Shown piece after piece: positions 35,804 to 43,952 of a stretch of 64,000 nucleotides of DNA. The translations under genes were made by a program, and so were the position numbers. The DNA lies in NCBI RefSeq assembly GCF_003574965.1, contig NZ_CP032317.1:1364001-1428000 (forward strand). Reading direction: 5' to 3'. The notes under the pieces are model-generated. The model was not told the DNA's origin, made no database searches, and saw nothing but the letters and a program-made list of their open reading frames with translations. This DNA comes from Hymenobacter oligotrophus (GTDB lineage: Bacteria > Bacteroidota > Bacteroidia > Cytophagales > Hymenobacteraceae). Position 1 is the stretch's first letter. Every line of letters starts with the position of its first letter.

Positions 35804-37441
35804 TCATGGGCGGCGGGCTATAAACAGGCGCGTCAGGGCCGGTACGTCCAGTACCAAACACACCTGCCCACTGCCGAGTAGTGTGACGCCGCCAAACAAA
35901 TCAATCATGTCGAGCGGCTGGCTCACGGGTTTAATAACAATGTCCTGCTGGCGCAGAAACTGGTCGACAATCAGACCCAGCTTACGACCATTATAGCTGG
36001 TGATGATAATATCCTGACGACCTGTGAGGGCTTCGCGGTCGGCGGGTTGCAGCGGCTCGTCGGAGTCGTCGAGCAGTTCGGCCAGCTTCACCACCGGTAT
36101 GTGTTCGTCCTGCACTTTGGCCAGCAGCATCCCGCCCACGGCGTGCAACTGCTCGGGCCGCAACGAAACCACCGAATCGGTGTGCATCAGCGGCAAAGCG
36201 TACGAATGGCCATCTAGCTGGAACAACAACGCGCCTTTTACGGCAATTGAGGTGGGCAGCACCAGCGTAAACGTGGTGCCCTGGCCCAACTGCGACTCCA
36301 CGCGCAACTGACCACCTAGGGAGTCGATAGCCAGCTTTACCACGTCGAGGCCTACGCCGCGGCCCGAAATTTCGGTAACCTGCTCGGCGGTCGAAAAGCC
36401 TGCCTCGAACATGAGGCTGTATACCTCAACGTCGCTTAGGCGACTGGCGGCGTCGGTCGGGATTTGGCCGCGCTCCACAGCTTTGCGCCGTACGCGCTCC
36501 ACATCGATGCCGCGGCCATCGTCGGTGATGCGAATCAGCACGTCGTCGCGCTCGGTTTGGGCCGAGAGCGTAAGGTGACCCAGTGGCGATTTGCCCACGC
36601 GTGCGCGCTCTTCAGGCGTTTCGATGCCGTGACCGATGGCGTTGCGCACCAGGTGCAGCAGCGCATCGGTAATGATTTGCAGGATGTTGCGGTCGATCTG
36701 GATGTCCTGCCCGCTGATGGTCAATTCCACCTGCTTTTGCTCGGCCGTGGCTACGTCGCGCACCACCCGCGGAAACTTGTTGAACAGCGTACCCACCCCT
36801 ACCAGGCGCGCATCCATCACGGAGTACTGCAGGTCGTCGGCCAAACGGCTGAGGTGAGCCGCTATGCTTGCCAGCGCAACATCGCCTACCTCCTGGCTTA
36901 TGGTAAGCACCCGGTCGCGGTCAATAATCAGCTCGCCTACGAGGTTTAGCAGATGGTCGAGCTTCTTGATCGGGATATAAACCAAATCGGAAAGCTCCAG
37001 CTTGCGCGTAGCATCTTCGTCGGAGTGCCGTACCTGGTTTGGCTCGAGCTCAGGCTCTTCGCCGCGCATTACCCGGTCGAGGTTGTCCAGCAATGCCGTA
37101 CCATCGGGCAAAGGCCGGTTGGCACCCACAGCCCGAATCATCTCGCCCAGCACATCGATGCCAGCGAATAGCACAGGCACCAACGAGTCCGAAAACGCCC
37201 GCTCTTTGCTGCGTATTTCGCCGAAGATGGTTTCCATGCGGTGCGCCACCTCGCCAATTTCTGTATAGCCCATGGCGCGGGCATTGGCCTTCAGGTTGTG
37301 CATCAGGCGAAACAACTCCTGCAGGGCGGCTTCGTCGTCGGGCCGCTTCTCCAGCACCGAAATGTGCTGGCTCATGGCATCGTACGCCTCAAGGGCTTCG
37401 GCCATGAACAACTCCCGGTATTCCTGTTCGCGCGATTTCAT
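35804..37441 (-). CDS. cheA: Chemotaxis histidine kinase CheA
   Basis: A 545-residue kinase that passes phosphate to CheY. The phospho-acceptor is H48 in RLMHNLKANARAMG of the P1 domain. After a short linker the dimer domain begins (KLDHLLNLVGELI, near 160), so the separate P2 CheY-docking domain is absent or tiny. The ATPase domain has the N box LLHLVRNAIGHGIETPE and G boxes (DDGRGID, GRGVGLDVVK). The CheW-like P5 domain occupies about 400-545. The ATG at 37441 overlaps the cheB stop (ATGA), so the two are translationally coupled. Confidence 0.94.
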   Translation of the reverse strand: MKSREQEYRELFMAEALEAYDAMSQHISVLEKRPDDEAALQELFRLMHNLKANARAMGYTEIGEVAHRMETIFGEIRSKERAFSDSLVPVLFAGIDVLGEMIRAVGANRPLPDGTALLDNLDRVMRGEEPELEPNQVRHSDEDATRKLELSDLVYIPIKKLDHLLNLVGELIIDRDRVLTISQEVGDVALASIAAHLSRLADDLQYSVMDARLVGVGTLFNKFPRVVRDVATAEQKQVELTISGQDIQIDRNILQIITDALLHLVRNAIGHGIETPEERARVGKSPLGHLTLSAQTERDDVLIRITDDGRGIDVERVRRKAVERGQIPTDAASRLSDVEVYSLMFEAGFSTAEQVTEISGRGVGLDVVKLAIDSLGGQLRVESQLGQGTTFTLVLPTSIAVKGALLFQLDGHSYALPLMHTDSVVSLRPEQLHAVGGMLLAKVQDEHIPVVKLAELLDDSDEPLQPADREALTGRQDIIITSYNGRKLGLIVDQFLRQQDIVIKPVSQPLDMIDLFGGVTLLGSGQVCLVLDVPALTRLFIARRP

Positions 37442-38538
37442 CGGGTGTAGGAGCGGGAAACGGAAGTGGTTCGAGAAACCAACGGCCACGGACGCAGTAC
37501 CTGCGTGTGGGCGTTGATAAAGGGTGGCAACTCGCCTAGGCTGAGCACCACCGTTGCATGCCCGGCCCGAATGACCGCTTTCGGCATGCCAAACACAGCT
37601 GACGATTGTTCGTCTTGGGCAACTACAGTACCTCCAAGCTGGCGCACTACCTGGGCCCCCACGCTACCATCGTTGCCGAGGCCGGTGAGCACTACCCCGA
37701 GGGTATTACGGCCAGCGGCCCGGGCTGCCGAGCTCAACAACAAATCGATGCTGGGCTCGTCGAGGGCTGGGGCCTGCTCGGTAGCCGGGGCTAGCCAAAT
37801 TTGTTGCGGCAAGCTTCCGCGAATTGTCCAGTGACGTCCGCCGGGTACCACCACAATCTTGCCGGGCTCAAGCCGCATGCCGGCGGCGCCTTGCACTACG
37901 GGCAACACCGAAACCTTGCGAAGCCGCTCCACCAAAACCGCCGTGAACGAGGCGGGTAAGTGCACGGCCACCACCACCGCATGCCGAATGGTTGGGGCAA
38001 GCTGCCGCACAATGTGTTCTACGGCCGCAGCTCCTCCCGTTGAGCCACCCAGCACGATAAGCCCCCTAGGTGGCGCAAGGTTGGTACGGCGCAAGGCAGC
38101 CACCTCGGTAACCAATTCGGCTTTGGCGGATGAGCGCCCAACGTAGGCCGTCACAACCCGCCGCGAACGGTGCACTTTTCGCAGCAGCTCCCGTCGTGCG
38201 AAGGCGTGGTCGGGGTGCGATGCGGCAGGCATGGGCCCAAAATGGTCGTATACGCCCCATTTGGCCGTGTCGCGAAGCAAACTGGCGCGCAGGTTCTGCG
38301 CCGAGTACAACAACACGGGTCCGCGGTGGCAGCTGGCCAGCTCGTGCAGCACCGGCGCCGATTGGTCACCCACAATAATCAGATCGGGACGGAGGGCCCG
38401 CGTTTGATCAAGCAGGTCGTGCGCGCCCGAGGTGCTTGCAACGATGCGCACATCCTTGTCCGTCCGCAATACCTTGGACACAGCCAAGCGCACCAAACCT
38501 GGCAAATCGCCAAGTAAGATGGTCAGGGGTGCATGCAC
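37438..38538 (-). CDS. cheB: Protein-glutamate methylesterase CheB with non-canonical receiver domain
   Basis: A protein of about 366 residues that removes methyl groups from chemoreceptors. The esterase domain (about 155-350) has its triad S166 (GGSTGG), H193 (AVHLPAS) and D290 (GLGNDG), at the spacing seen in E. coli CheB. The N-terminal receiver keeps the fold pattern but not the chemistry: the phospho-acceptor Asp is replaced by Gly (G57, PDLIIVGD), one of the paired Asp residues is lost, and the Lys at the end of strand 5 is missing. No ATG fits; I use the GTG at 38538, with a TTG 18 bases upstream as an alternative. Confidence 0.9.
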   Translation of the reverse strand: MHAPLTILLGDLPGLVRLAVSKVLRTDKDVRIVASTSGAHDLLDQTRALRPDLIIVGDQSAPVLHELASCHRGPVLLYSAQNLRASLLRDTAKWGVYDHFGPMPAASHPDHAFARRELLRKVHRSRRVVTAYVGRSSAKAELVTEVAALRRTNLAPPRGLIVLGGSTGGAAAVEHIVRQLAPTIRHAVVVAVHLPASFTAVLVERLRKVSVLPVVQGAAGMRLEPGKIVVVPGGRHWTIRGSLPQQIWLAPATEQAPALDEPSIDLLLSSAARAAGRNTLGVVLTGLGNDGSVGAQVVRQLGGTVVAQDEQSSAVFGMPKAVIRAGHATVVLSLGELPPFINAHTQVLRPWPLVSRTTSVSRSYTR

Positions 38539-38588
38539 GGCGGAAGAACTAAGCAAAACGCAACGGGTGGATAAAGAGAGGCTAGCCC

Positions 38589-38613
38589 AAGCACCTGATT
38601 ATGGCAGGTGCTT
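38589..38613. other. Hairpin between cheY and cheB
   Basis: An inverted repeat with 9-base arms (38589-38597 and 38605-38613) lies after the cheY stop, with no T-run in the leftward direction. It may reduce read-through to cheB or protect the end of the message. Confidence 0.5.
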
Positions 38614-38637
38614 ACCAACATCAGCTAAAAACGACGA

Positions 38638-39042
38638 TTACTCGGCTGCTTCGGAGTTAGTTGATGAATCGCTGCCGGCTTCTTGCAAAGCACCGCTTAC
38701 GATTTCAAGGACTTTGTCTTCGGAGAAAGGCTTCACGATGTAAGCCATGGCACCGCTTTCCAATGCCTCGTTCACAATTACCTCCTGTCCCACGGCGCTG
38801 CACATCACGATTTTAACATCGGGCAGCTCTAGGCGGATGTCCTTAAGCACTTCCAACCCGGTGTTATCCGGCAGAATCACGTCGAGCGTAATCAGGTCGG
38901 GCTTGGTTTGCGAAGCCAGCTCCCGGGCCTGTTGGCCGTTGGCAGCCTCGCCTACCACGTCGTACCCGGCGTCGGTAAGCATGTTCTTCAGCATCGTGCG
39001 CATGTAGAAAGAATCGTCTACGATGAGGATGCGGTTTTTCAT
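38638..39042 (-). CDS. cheY: Response regulator CheY
   Basis: A 134-residue single-domain receiver. The acidic pair is D9-D10 (ILIVDDS), the phospho-acceptor is D54 (ITLDVILP), the conserved Ser lies in CSAVG, and the Lys in IVKPF. All residues for phosphorylation are present, so it is the output of CheA in this operon. After the fold ends at about 120 there is a short Ser/Glu tail. It lies 42 bases after cheW. There is no second output domain, so it acts by protein contact, perhaps on a gliding or pilus motor. Confidence 0.95.
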   Translation of the reverse strand: MKNRILIVDDSFYMRTMLKNMLTDAGYDVVGEAANGQQARELASQTKPDLITLDVILPDNTGLEVLKDIRLELPDVKIVMCSAVGQEVIVNEALESGAMAYIVKPFSEDKVLEIVSGALQEAGSDSSTNSEAAE

Positions 39043-39084
39043 AGGATCGGATTAAAAGAACTCGATGGGAGAATGTGAAAGAAA

Positions 39085-39627
39085 TCAGGCCTGTTTACGC
39101 TCGGCGCCGGCAGAAGATGTTGCCCGCGGGCGCAGCTGCATGATTTCTTCGGGGGTGAGCAACTTGAGCATGTCCAACACAATGATGATACGATTGTCGA
39201 CCCGCGCAATTCCCTCGATGTACTTGTCGTGAATGTTGATGTCCTGAATGAAATCAGGTGCTTGCTCGATGCTCGATGCCGGAATCGAAATGGGCTGCGG
39301 TACTTCGCGCACAATGATGCCAATCGTGTAGTCGCGGGCTTCGATGGCCAGCGTAAACGTTTGCGGCGGCAGGGGCTGATCGGAGCGCCGCAACCGAAAC
39401 CGTTCCTCCAAATCGATGATGGCAATAATGTCGCCGCGCAAATTGGCGATGCCCTTAACAAAACGCGGCGTTTTGGGCATGCGGGCAATTTCCGGGGTTA
39501 CCGTTACCTCCTTTACCTGCTCAATACGGATGCCGTACTCCTCGTTACCTAGGCGGAAAACGATGAGCTGAACAGGTACTTCCGACTTCTGGGGCTTCTT
39601 TTCTGCGGCAGCCGAATTTTCAGTCAT
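39085..39627 (-). CDS. cheW: Chemotaxis coupling protein CheW
   Basis: A 180-residue adaptor that links receptors to CheA. After a charged N-terminus of about 18 residues, the two SH3-like barrels of CheW follow (LIVFRLGNEEYGIRIEQVKEV, divided by the Asn-Glu turn, then GIANLRGDIIAIIDLEERF). The strand block DYTIGIIVREV and the C-terminal IIIVLDMLKLL are standard. It starts with ATG and lies 83 bases after the receptor gene. A basic tail of about 20 residues follows the last strand. Confidence 0.95.
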   Translation of the reverse strand: MTENSAAAEKKPQKSEVPVQLIVFRLGNEEYGIRIEQVKEVTVTPEIARMPKTPRFVKGIANLRGDIIAIIDLEERFRLRRSDQPLPPQTFTLAIEARDYTIGIIVREVPQPISIPASSIEQAPDFIQDINIHDKYIEGIARVDNRIIIVLDMLKLLTPEEIMQLRPRATSSAGAERKQA

Positions 39628-39710
39628 GCGCTAGGAGTAGCTGAGCAATGCAGGCTAGCCGGGCAAGTCAATTCTTCAATTGCCCTGCCCGACAACGACC
39701 TAACCGTCAA

Positions 39711-42700
39711 TTATTTGTTCTTGCGTTTTGGAGCAGCCTTCGGAGTTTCACCGCCTTCTTTGCCTGCCTTACCTGCCGAACCTTGCGGGTCTTCATTCGA
39801 AGCCGCAGGTGCCGGCCGGCGTACGGGGACTTTGCGAGTGGTTGCCGCGGCAGCTTCAGCAGCGGGTGCTGGTTTGCGGGTGCCACGAGCCGGTTCGGCA
39901 CTACCATTCGACTGCGGGCGCGGCAACGGCACCGGGCGCGTGGGGCGGTTTGGGGGCGTTACGGGCGTTCCGCCGTTGGCTACCGTGCGTGCCGCTGCTG
40001 CCGTTACCGAACGGTTGGGCGTGCGCGCTGCACGTGCCGCTACTTCTTCGCGCGCCGATACGTGCCCTTGCTGCATACGCCGCAAGCTGCTGCGTACGGG
40101 AGGCGCGGGCTCGTAGTACACGTCTTCGGCCAGGTGGTCCATCAGCTGGAAGGCCGAAAGGCCCACCTGCAGGTCGTCGGCAATGTCGGTCAGCTTCTGG
40201 CTCGAAGCCGTCAGTTCCGACATCGAGCTCGAAAGCTGCTTGGCCGTGCTGGCTACCTGCTGCGTACCCGAGGCCGTTTGCTCGGCGATAGCTACTACTT
40301 CCTCTACGTACTTTACTACGTCGCCAATCGAGGTCTTCTGAATCTCGGTTGCCGTGAGAATGTCGCGCGAGGTGCGGAGGATTTCGCCCGACGAGGTTGC
40401 AATGTTTTTAAAGGCCGAGCTGGCCTCGAACGTTGCGTTTTTCCCTTTCAGTACTCGGCCCTCCATGGTCGAAATAGCGGTTGCGGCCGAGGCGGTGTCC
40501 TTACGAACGTCCTCTACCAGCGTGGCAATTTCGTTTGCCGATTTGCGCGAACCTTCGGCAAGCTTGCGGATTTCTTCGGCTACTACCGCGAAACCACGAC
40601 CGGCTTCGCCGGCACGGGCAGCTTCGATGGCTGCGTTCAGAGCCAGCAAGTTGGTTTGGGCAGCAATGTCGGTGATTACACCCAGCGACTTGCTGATGTC
40701 CTGCGAGCGAACCGAGAGTACATCAATGGTTTTGGCCGTTTGGGCCGAAGCGCTGGAGATTTCCTCCATGTTCTTAACCACTTCTGCCACCGTCTTCAGA
40801 CCCAGCTGCGAGGTTTGCTCACCTAGGATGGCGGCTTTGTTTACCACGTCGGCCTTGTTGGCGGTTTCCTTCGTGGCCTGCATGATTTCCTCGATCAGCT
40901 TAAAGGCCTGGTCGGTCTTCATAGCCTGGTTTTGCGCGCCTTCTGCCATCTGTTGCATGGCAAGCGACACGTCAACCGTTACGCGGCTCATCTCGAGGCC
41001 TTTCTGCGCCATTTCCTCCGACGAGGCCCCTACTACCAACGACGAGTCGTTGATTTCGGCGAGCAGTTCGTTCAAGCTTTCAACGGCCGTGTTCAAAGCC
41101 ATTGCCATGGCGTAGATGTCGCCGGCGGTTGGTACTTCTACCTTCTGCGTCAGATCGCCTTCCGATACGGCTCGTACCACGCGCGACACTTCCAGTACCG
41201 GCGAGGCAATCGACTCGATCAGGTCGTTCAGCGTATCCACGATGTCTTTCCACGAACCGCTTACCTCGGTTACCATGGCGCGCTCGGTCAGCTTGCCTTC
41301 GACACCGGCTACGCGGGCCACGCGGCTAACTTCTTGCGCCAAGCGGTTCAGGTCGTCCACCATTCGGTTGATGGTATCCGCCAGATCTGCTAGTTCGCCC
41401 TTGGCTTCCAGGGTCAGCTTTTGGGTAAGGTCACCTTGCGATACACCGGTTACTACCTTTACGATACCACGTACCTGTGTGGTAAGGTTGGCAGCCATGC
41501 GGTTTACATTGTCCGTCAAGTCCTTCCATACCCCGCTCACATTCGGTACGTTGGCTTGGCCACCTAGGCGGCCTTCGGTGCCTACTTCCTGCGCCACGCG
41601 GGTTACCTCGCCAGCAAATACGTTCAGCGAGTCCACCATTCGGTTGATGTTGTCTTTTAGCTCCAACATCTCGCCCCGAACGTCAACCGACACTTTCTGG
41701 CTTAGGTCGCCGCGGGCTACCGCCGTGGTTACATTAGCAATGTCACGTACCTGCGAGGTCAGCGACGCGGCCATGGTGTTTACATTGTCGGTCAGCTCTT
41801 TCCAGGTACCGCGCACGTTCGGCACCACAGCCTGGCCGCCCAGCTTACCCTCCGTACCTACTTCGCGCGCCACGCGGGTTACTTCGTCACCAAACGTGTT
41901 CAGCGAGTCCACCATCTGGTTGAGGTTTTCCTTCAACTGAAGCAGTTCGCCCTTTACGTTTACCGTAATTTTCTGCGACAAGTCGCCGCGGGCTACCGCG
42001 GTAGCTACGTTAGCAATGTCACGCACCTGCGAAGTCAAGTTCGAAGCCATCGTGTTCACGTTGTCGGTGAGGTCTTTCCATACCCCGCCCACATTCGGCA
42101 CGTTGGCCTGACCACCTAGGATACCTTCGGTACCTACTTCGCGTGCCACGCGGGTTACCTCGCCAGCGAAGATGTTGAGCGAGTCCACCATCTGGTTCAG
42201 AATGTTCTTCAGATCCAGCAGTTCGCCTTTTACATCTACCGTAATCTTTTGCGTCAGGTCACCTTTTGCTACTGCGGTTGCTACGTTCGCGATGTCGCGC
42301 ACCTGGCTCGTCAAGTTCGAAGCCATGGTGTTTACGTTGTCGGTCAACTCTTTCCAAGTACCACCAACTCGCGGTACTACGGCTTGGCCGCCCAGCTTAC
42401 CCTCCGTACCCACTTCGCGCGCCACACGGGTTACTTCGTCACCGAAGATGTTGAGCGAGTCCACCATCTGGTTCAAGATGTTCTTGAGCTCCAGAATTTC
42501 GCCCTTCACGTTCACAGTCATCTTCTGCGACAAGTCGCCGCGGGCTACCGCGGTGGCTACGTTCGCAATGTCGCGCACCTGCGAGGTCAGGTTGGAAGCC
42601 ATGTTGTTTACGTTGTCGGTGAGTTCTTTCCAAACACCACCTACACCGGGCACCACAGCCTGGCCGCCTAGTTTACCTTCGGTACCTACCTCAAGTGCTA

Positions 42701-43598
42701 CACGGGTTACCTCGCCGGCGAAGAGGTTGAGCGAGTCCACCATCTGGTTAAGGTTCTGCTTCAGTTGAAGCAGTTCGCCTTTCACGTCAACCGTAATCTT
42801 TTGCGTCAGGTCGCCTTTGGCTACCGCGGTGGCTACGTTCGCAATGTCGCGCACCTGCGAGGTCAGGTTGGCGGCCATCGTGTTCACGTTGTCCGTCAGG
42901 TCCTTCCACACGCCTGCTACGCTCGGCACGTTGGCCTGGCCACCTAGGCGGCCTTCGGTACCCACTTCCTGCGCCACGCGGGTTACCTCGCTGGCAAATA
43001 CGTTCAGGTTGTCGATGGTTTTGTTGATGGTTTCGGCCATCAACTTGAAGTCGCCCGACACCGGAATCTGGAACGACTCGTCGAGGTTACCGCGCGAGAT
43101 GTTCTTCAATACCTTGCCTACCTCCAACACCGGTACGGCAATGGAGTCTACCAGGCCGTTGATGTTGTTGATCATGTCGCGCCAGAAACCCGTGGCGTTT
43201 TCGCCGGAGGCGCGTGCCTTCAGGTTACCTTCTACCCCCGCTACTTTCGAGATGCGCGATACCTCGCCACCCACGCCGCCGATCATCTCTACCATTGAGT
43301 TGTAGGCTTCGGCAATTTCAGCGAAGATGTCGTCGTTCTGCTTGGTTAGGCGCACCGAGATGTCGCCTTTCTTAAAGGCGTCGAGGGCATACAGAACGCG
43401 GTTCAGCTGCTCGTTAACATAGTCGGGATCCTGCGTGCCCGCGGAGCTACCGCGAGCGGCACCCCGTTTACGCGTCAAGTCGGAACTCACGCGTTCAACG
43501 GGTTCAGACTTGCTCATGTCAGCGTCAACTGGCAAATCGGCGTCGTCGTCGAAAGGCGTAGGGTTCGTAGCAGGTTTGCTGTTCTTACCGGAGGCCAT
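39711..43598 (-). CDS. Soluble poly-HAMP methyl-accepting chemotaxis protein
   Basis: A 1295-residue chemoreceptor. There is no signal peptide, no membrane segment and no separate ligand domain. After a charged N-terminus of about 60 residues, a HAMP-like stack runs to about residue 880. Its core is five 92-residue units, each with two HAMP-type modules (GDLTQKI, then [16 protein letters not shown] and LTDNVN). The signalling domain follows, with its conserved tip ([20 protein letters not shown]) near 1000 and methylatable helices on both sides. The last 140 residues are a Pro/Arg/Ala-rich tail. It heads the che operon and, like FrzCD, should sense a cytoplasmic signal. Confidence 0.93.
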   Translation of the reverse strand: MASGKNSKPATNPTPFDDDADLPVDADMSKSEPVERVSSDLTRKRGAARGSSAGTQDPDYVNEQLNRVLYALDAFKKGDISVRLTKQNDDIFAEIAEAYNSMVEMIGGVGGEVSRISKVAGVEGNLKARASGENATGFWRDMINNINGLVDSIAVPVLEVGKVLKNISRGNLDESFQIPVSGDFKLMAETINKTIDNLNVFASEVTRVAQEVGTEGRLGGQANVPSVAGVWKDLTDNVNTMAANLTSQVRDIANVATAVAKGDLTQKITVDVKGELLQLKQNLNQMVDSLNLFAGEVTRVALEVGTEGKLGGQAVVPGVGGVWKELTDNVNNMASNLTSQVRDIANVATAVARGDLSQKMTVNVKGEILELKNILNQMVDSLNIFGDEVTRVAREVGTEGKLGGQAVVPRVGGTWKELTDNVNTMASNLTSQVRDIANVATAVAKGDLTQKITVDVKGELLDLKNILNQMVDSLNIFAGEVTRVAREVGTEGILGGQANVPNVGGVWKDLTDNVNTMASNLTSQVRDIANVATAVARGDLSQKITVNVKGELLQLKENLNQMVDSLNTFGDEVTRVAREVGTEGKLGGQAVVPNVRGTWKELTDNVNTMAASLTSQVRDIANVTTAVARGDLSQKVSVDVRGEMLELKDNINRMVDSLNVFAGEVTRVAQEVGTEGRLGGQANVPNVSGVWKDLTDNVNRMAANLTTQVRGIVKVVTGVSQGDLTQKLTLEAKGELADLADTINRMVDDLNRLAQEVSRVARVAGVEGKLTERAMVTEVSGSWKDIVDTLNDLIESIASPVLEVSRVVRAVSEGDLTQKVEVPTAGDIYAMAMALNTAVESLNELLAEINDSSLVVGASSEEMAQKGLEMSRVTVDVSLAMQQMAEGAQNQAMKTDQAFKLIEEIMQATKETANKADVVNKAAILGEQTSQLGLKTVAEVVKNMEEISSASAQTAKTIDVLSVRSQDISKSLGVITDIAAQTNLLALNAAIEAARAGEAGRGFAVVAEEIRKLAEGSRKSANEIATLVEDVRKDTASAATAISTMEGRVLKGKNATFEASSAFKNIATSSGEILRTSRDILTATEIQKTSIGDVVKYVEEVVAIAEQTASGTQQVASTAKQLSSSMSELTASSQKLTDIADDLQVGLSAFQLMDHLAEDVYYEPAPPVRSSLRRMQQGHVSAREEVAARAARTPNRSVTAAAARTVANGGTPVTPPNRPTRPVPLPRPQSNGSAEPARGTRKPAPAAEAAAATTRKVPVRRPAPAASNEDPQGSAGKAGKEGGETPKAAPKRKNK
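41458..42838. repeat. 276-bp in-frame tandem repeat array inside the MCP gene
   Basis: Five copies of a 276-base unit (92 codons each) are spaced exactly, judged from the same anchor block (codons RDIAN) at about 41737, 42013, 42289, 42565 and 42841. A more diverged copy continues on each side. The high identity between copies makes length changes by recombination likely. Confidence 0.9.
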
Positions 43599-43952
43599 AA
43601 ATGGTAGGGTCGAAGCGCAAAAAAGCGCGGTGAAAGCAGGTGGCTACCCAATGAGGATAATGGGCAACACTGACAAAAGTAGCAAACGCAGTTGGTTGCG
43701 CGCTACTATATATTCTTTTTGACATCGGTGCCGCTGATTTTATCGTTGACAGGGTATTGATCGGCAATACTTTCGGCAGCTCGAAACTCCTTTAGATCCA
43801 TGGGTGTTGAACTTGCCCTAGGCGCCTTTGCATAGCGAGGATGGATTATTCGACCATCTTTGCGGCCGAGTTCAACAGCCCGTTGCGCTTTTTCGTTTCC
43901 GTTTTACCTCCGCAGCTCCACCCGCGCCTTACCACTACCCCACCCCTATTCT
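43599..43952. other. Intergenic region between divergent MCP and topA genes
   Basis: A 354-base region that must hold the promoters of both genes. On the topA side a CATCTTTG (43854-43861) resembles the -7 element and lies about 90 bases before the ATG. A CCTAGG site lies at 43817. The AT-rich stretch 43706-43725 is a candidate for the MCP promoter. No gene is seen. Confidence 0.5.

Noticed and set aside
41458-42838. Regular repeats that could suggest a CRISPR array or satellite DNA
   Set aside because: The 276-base period is in frame (92 codons) and encodes HAMP modules, so it is a protein repeat.
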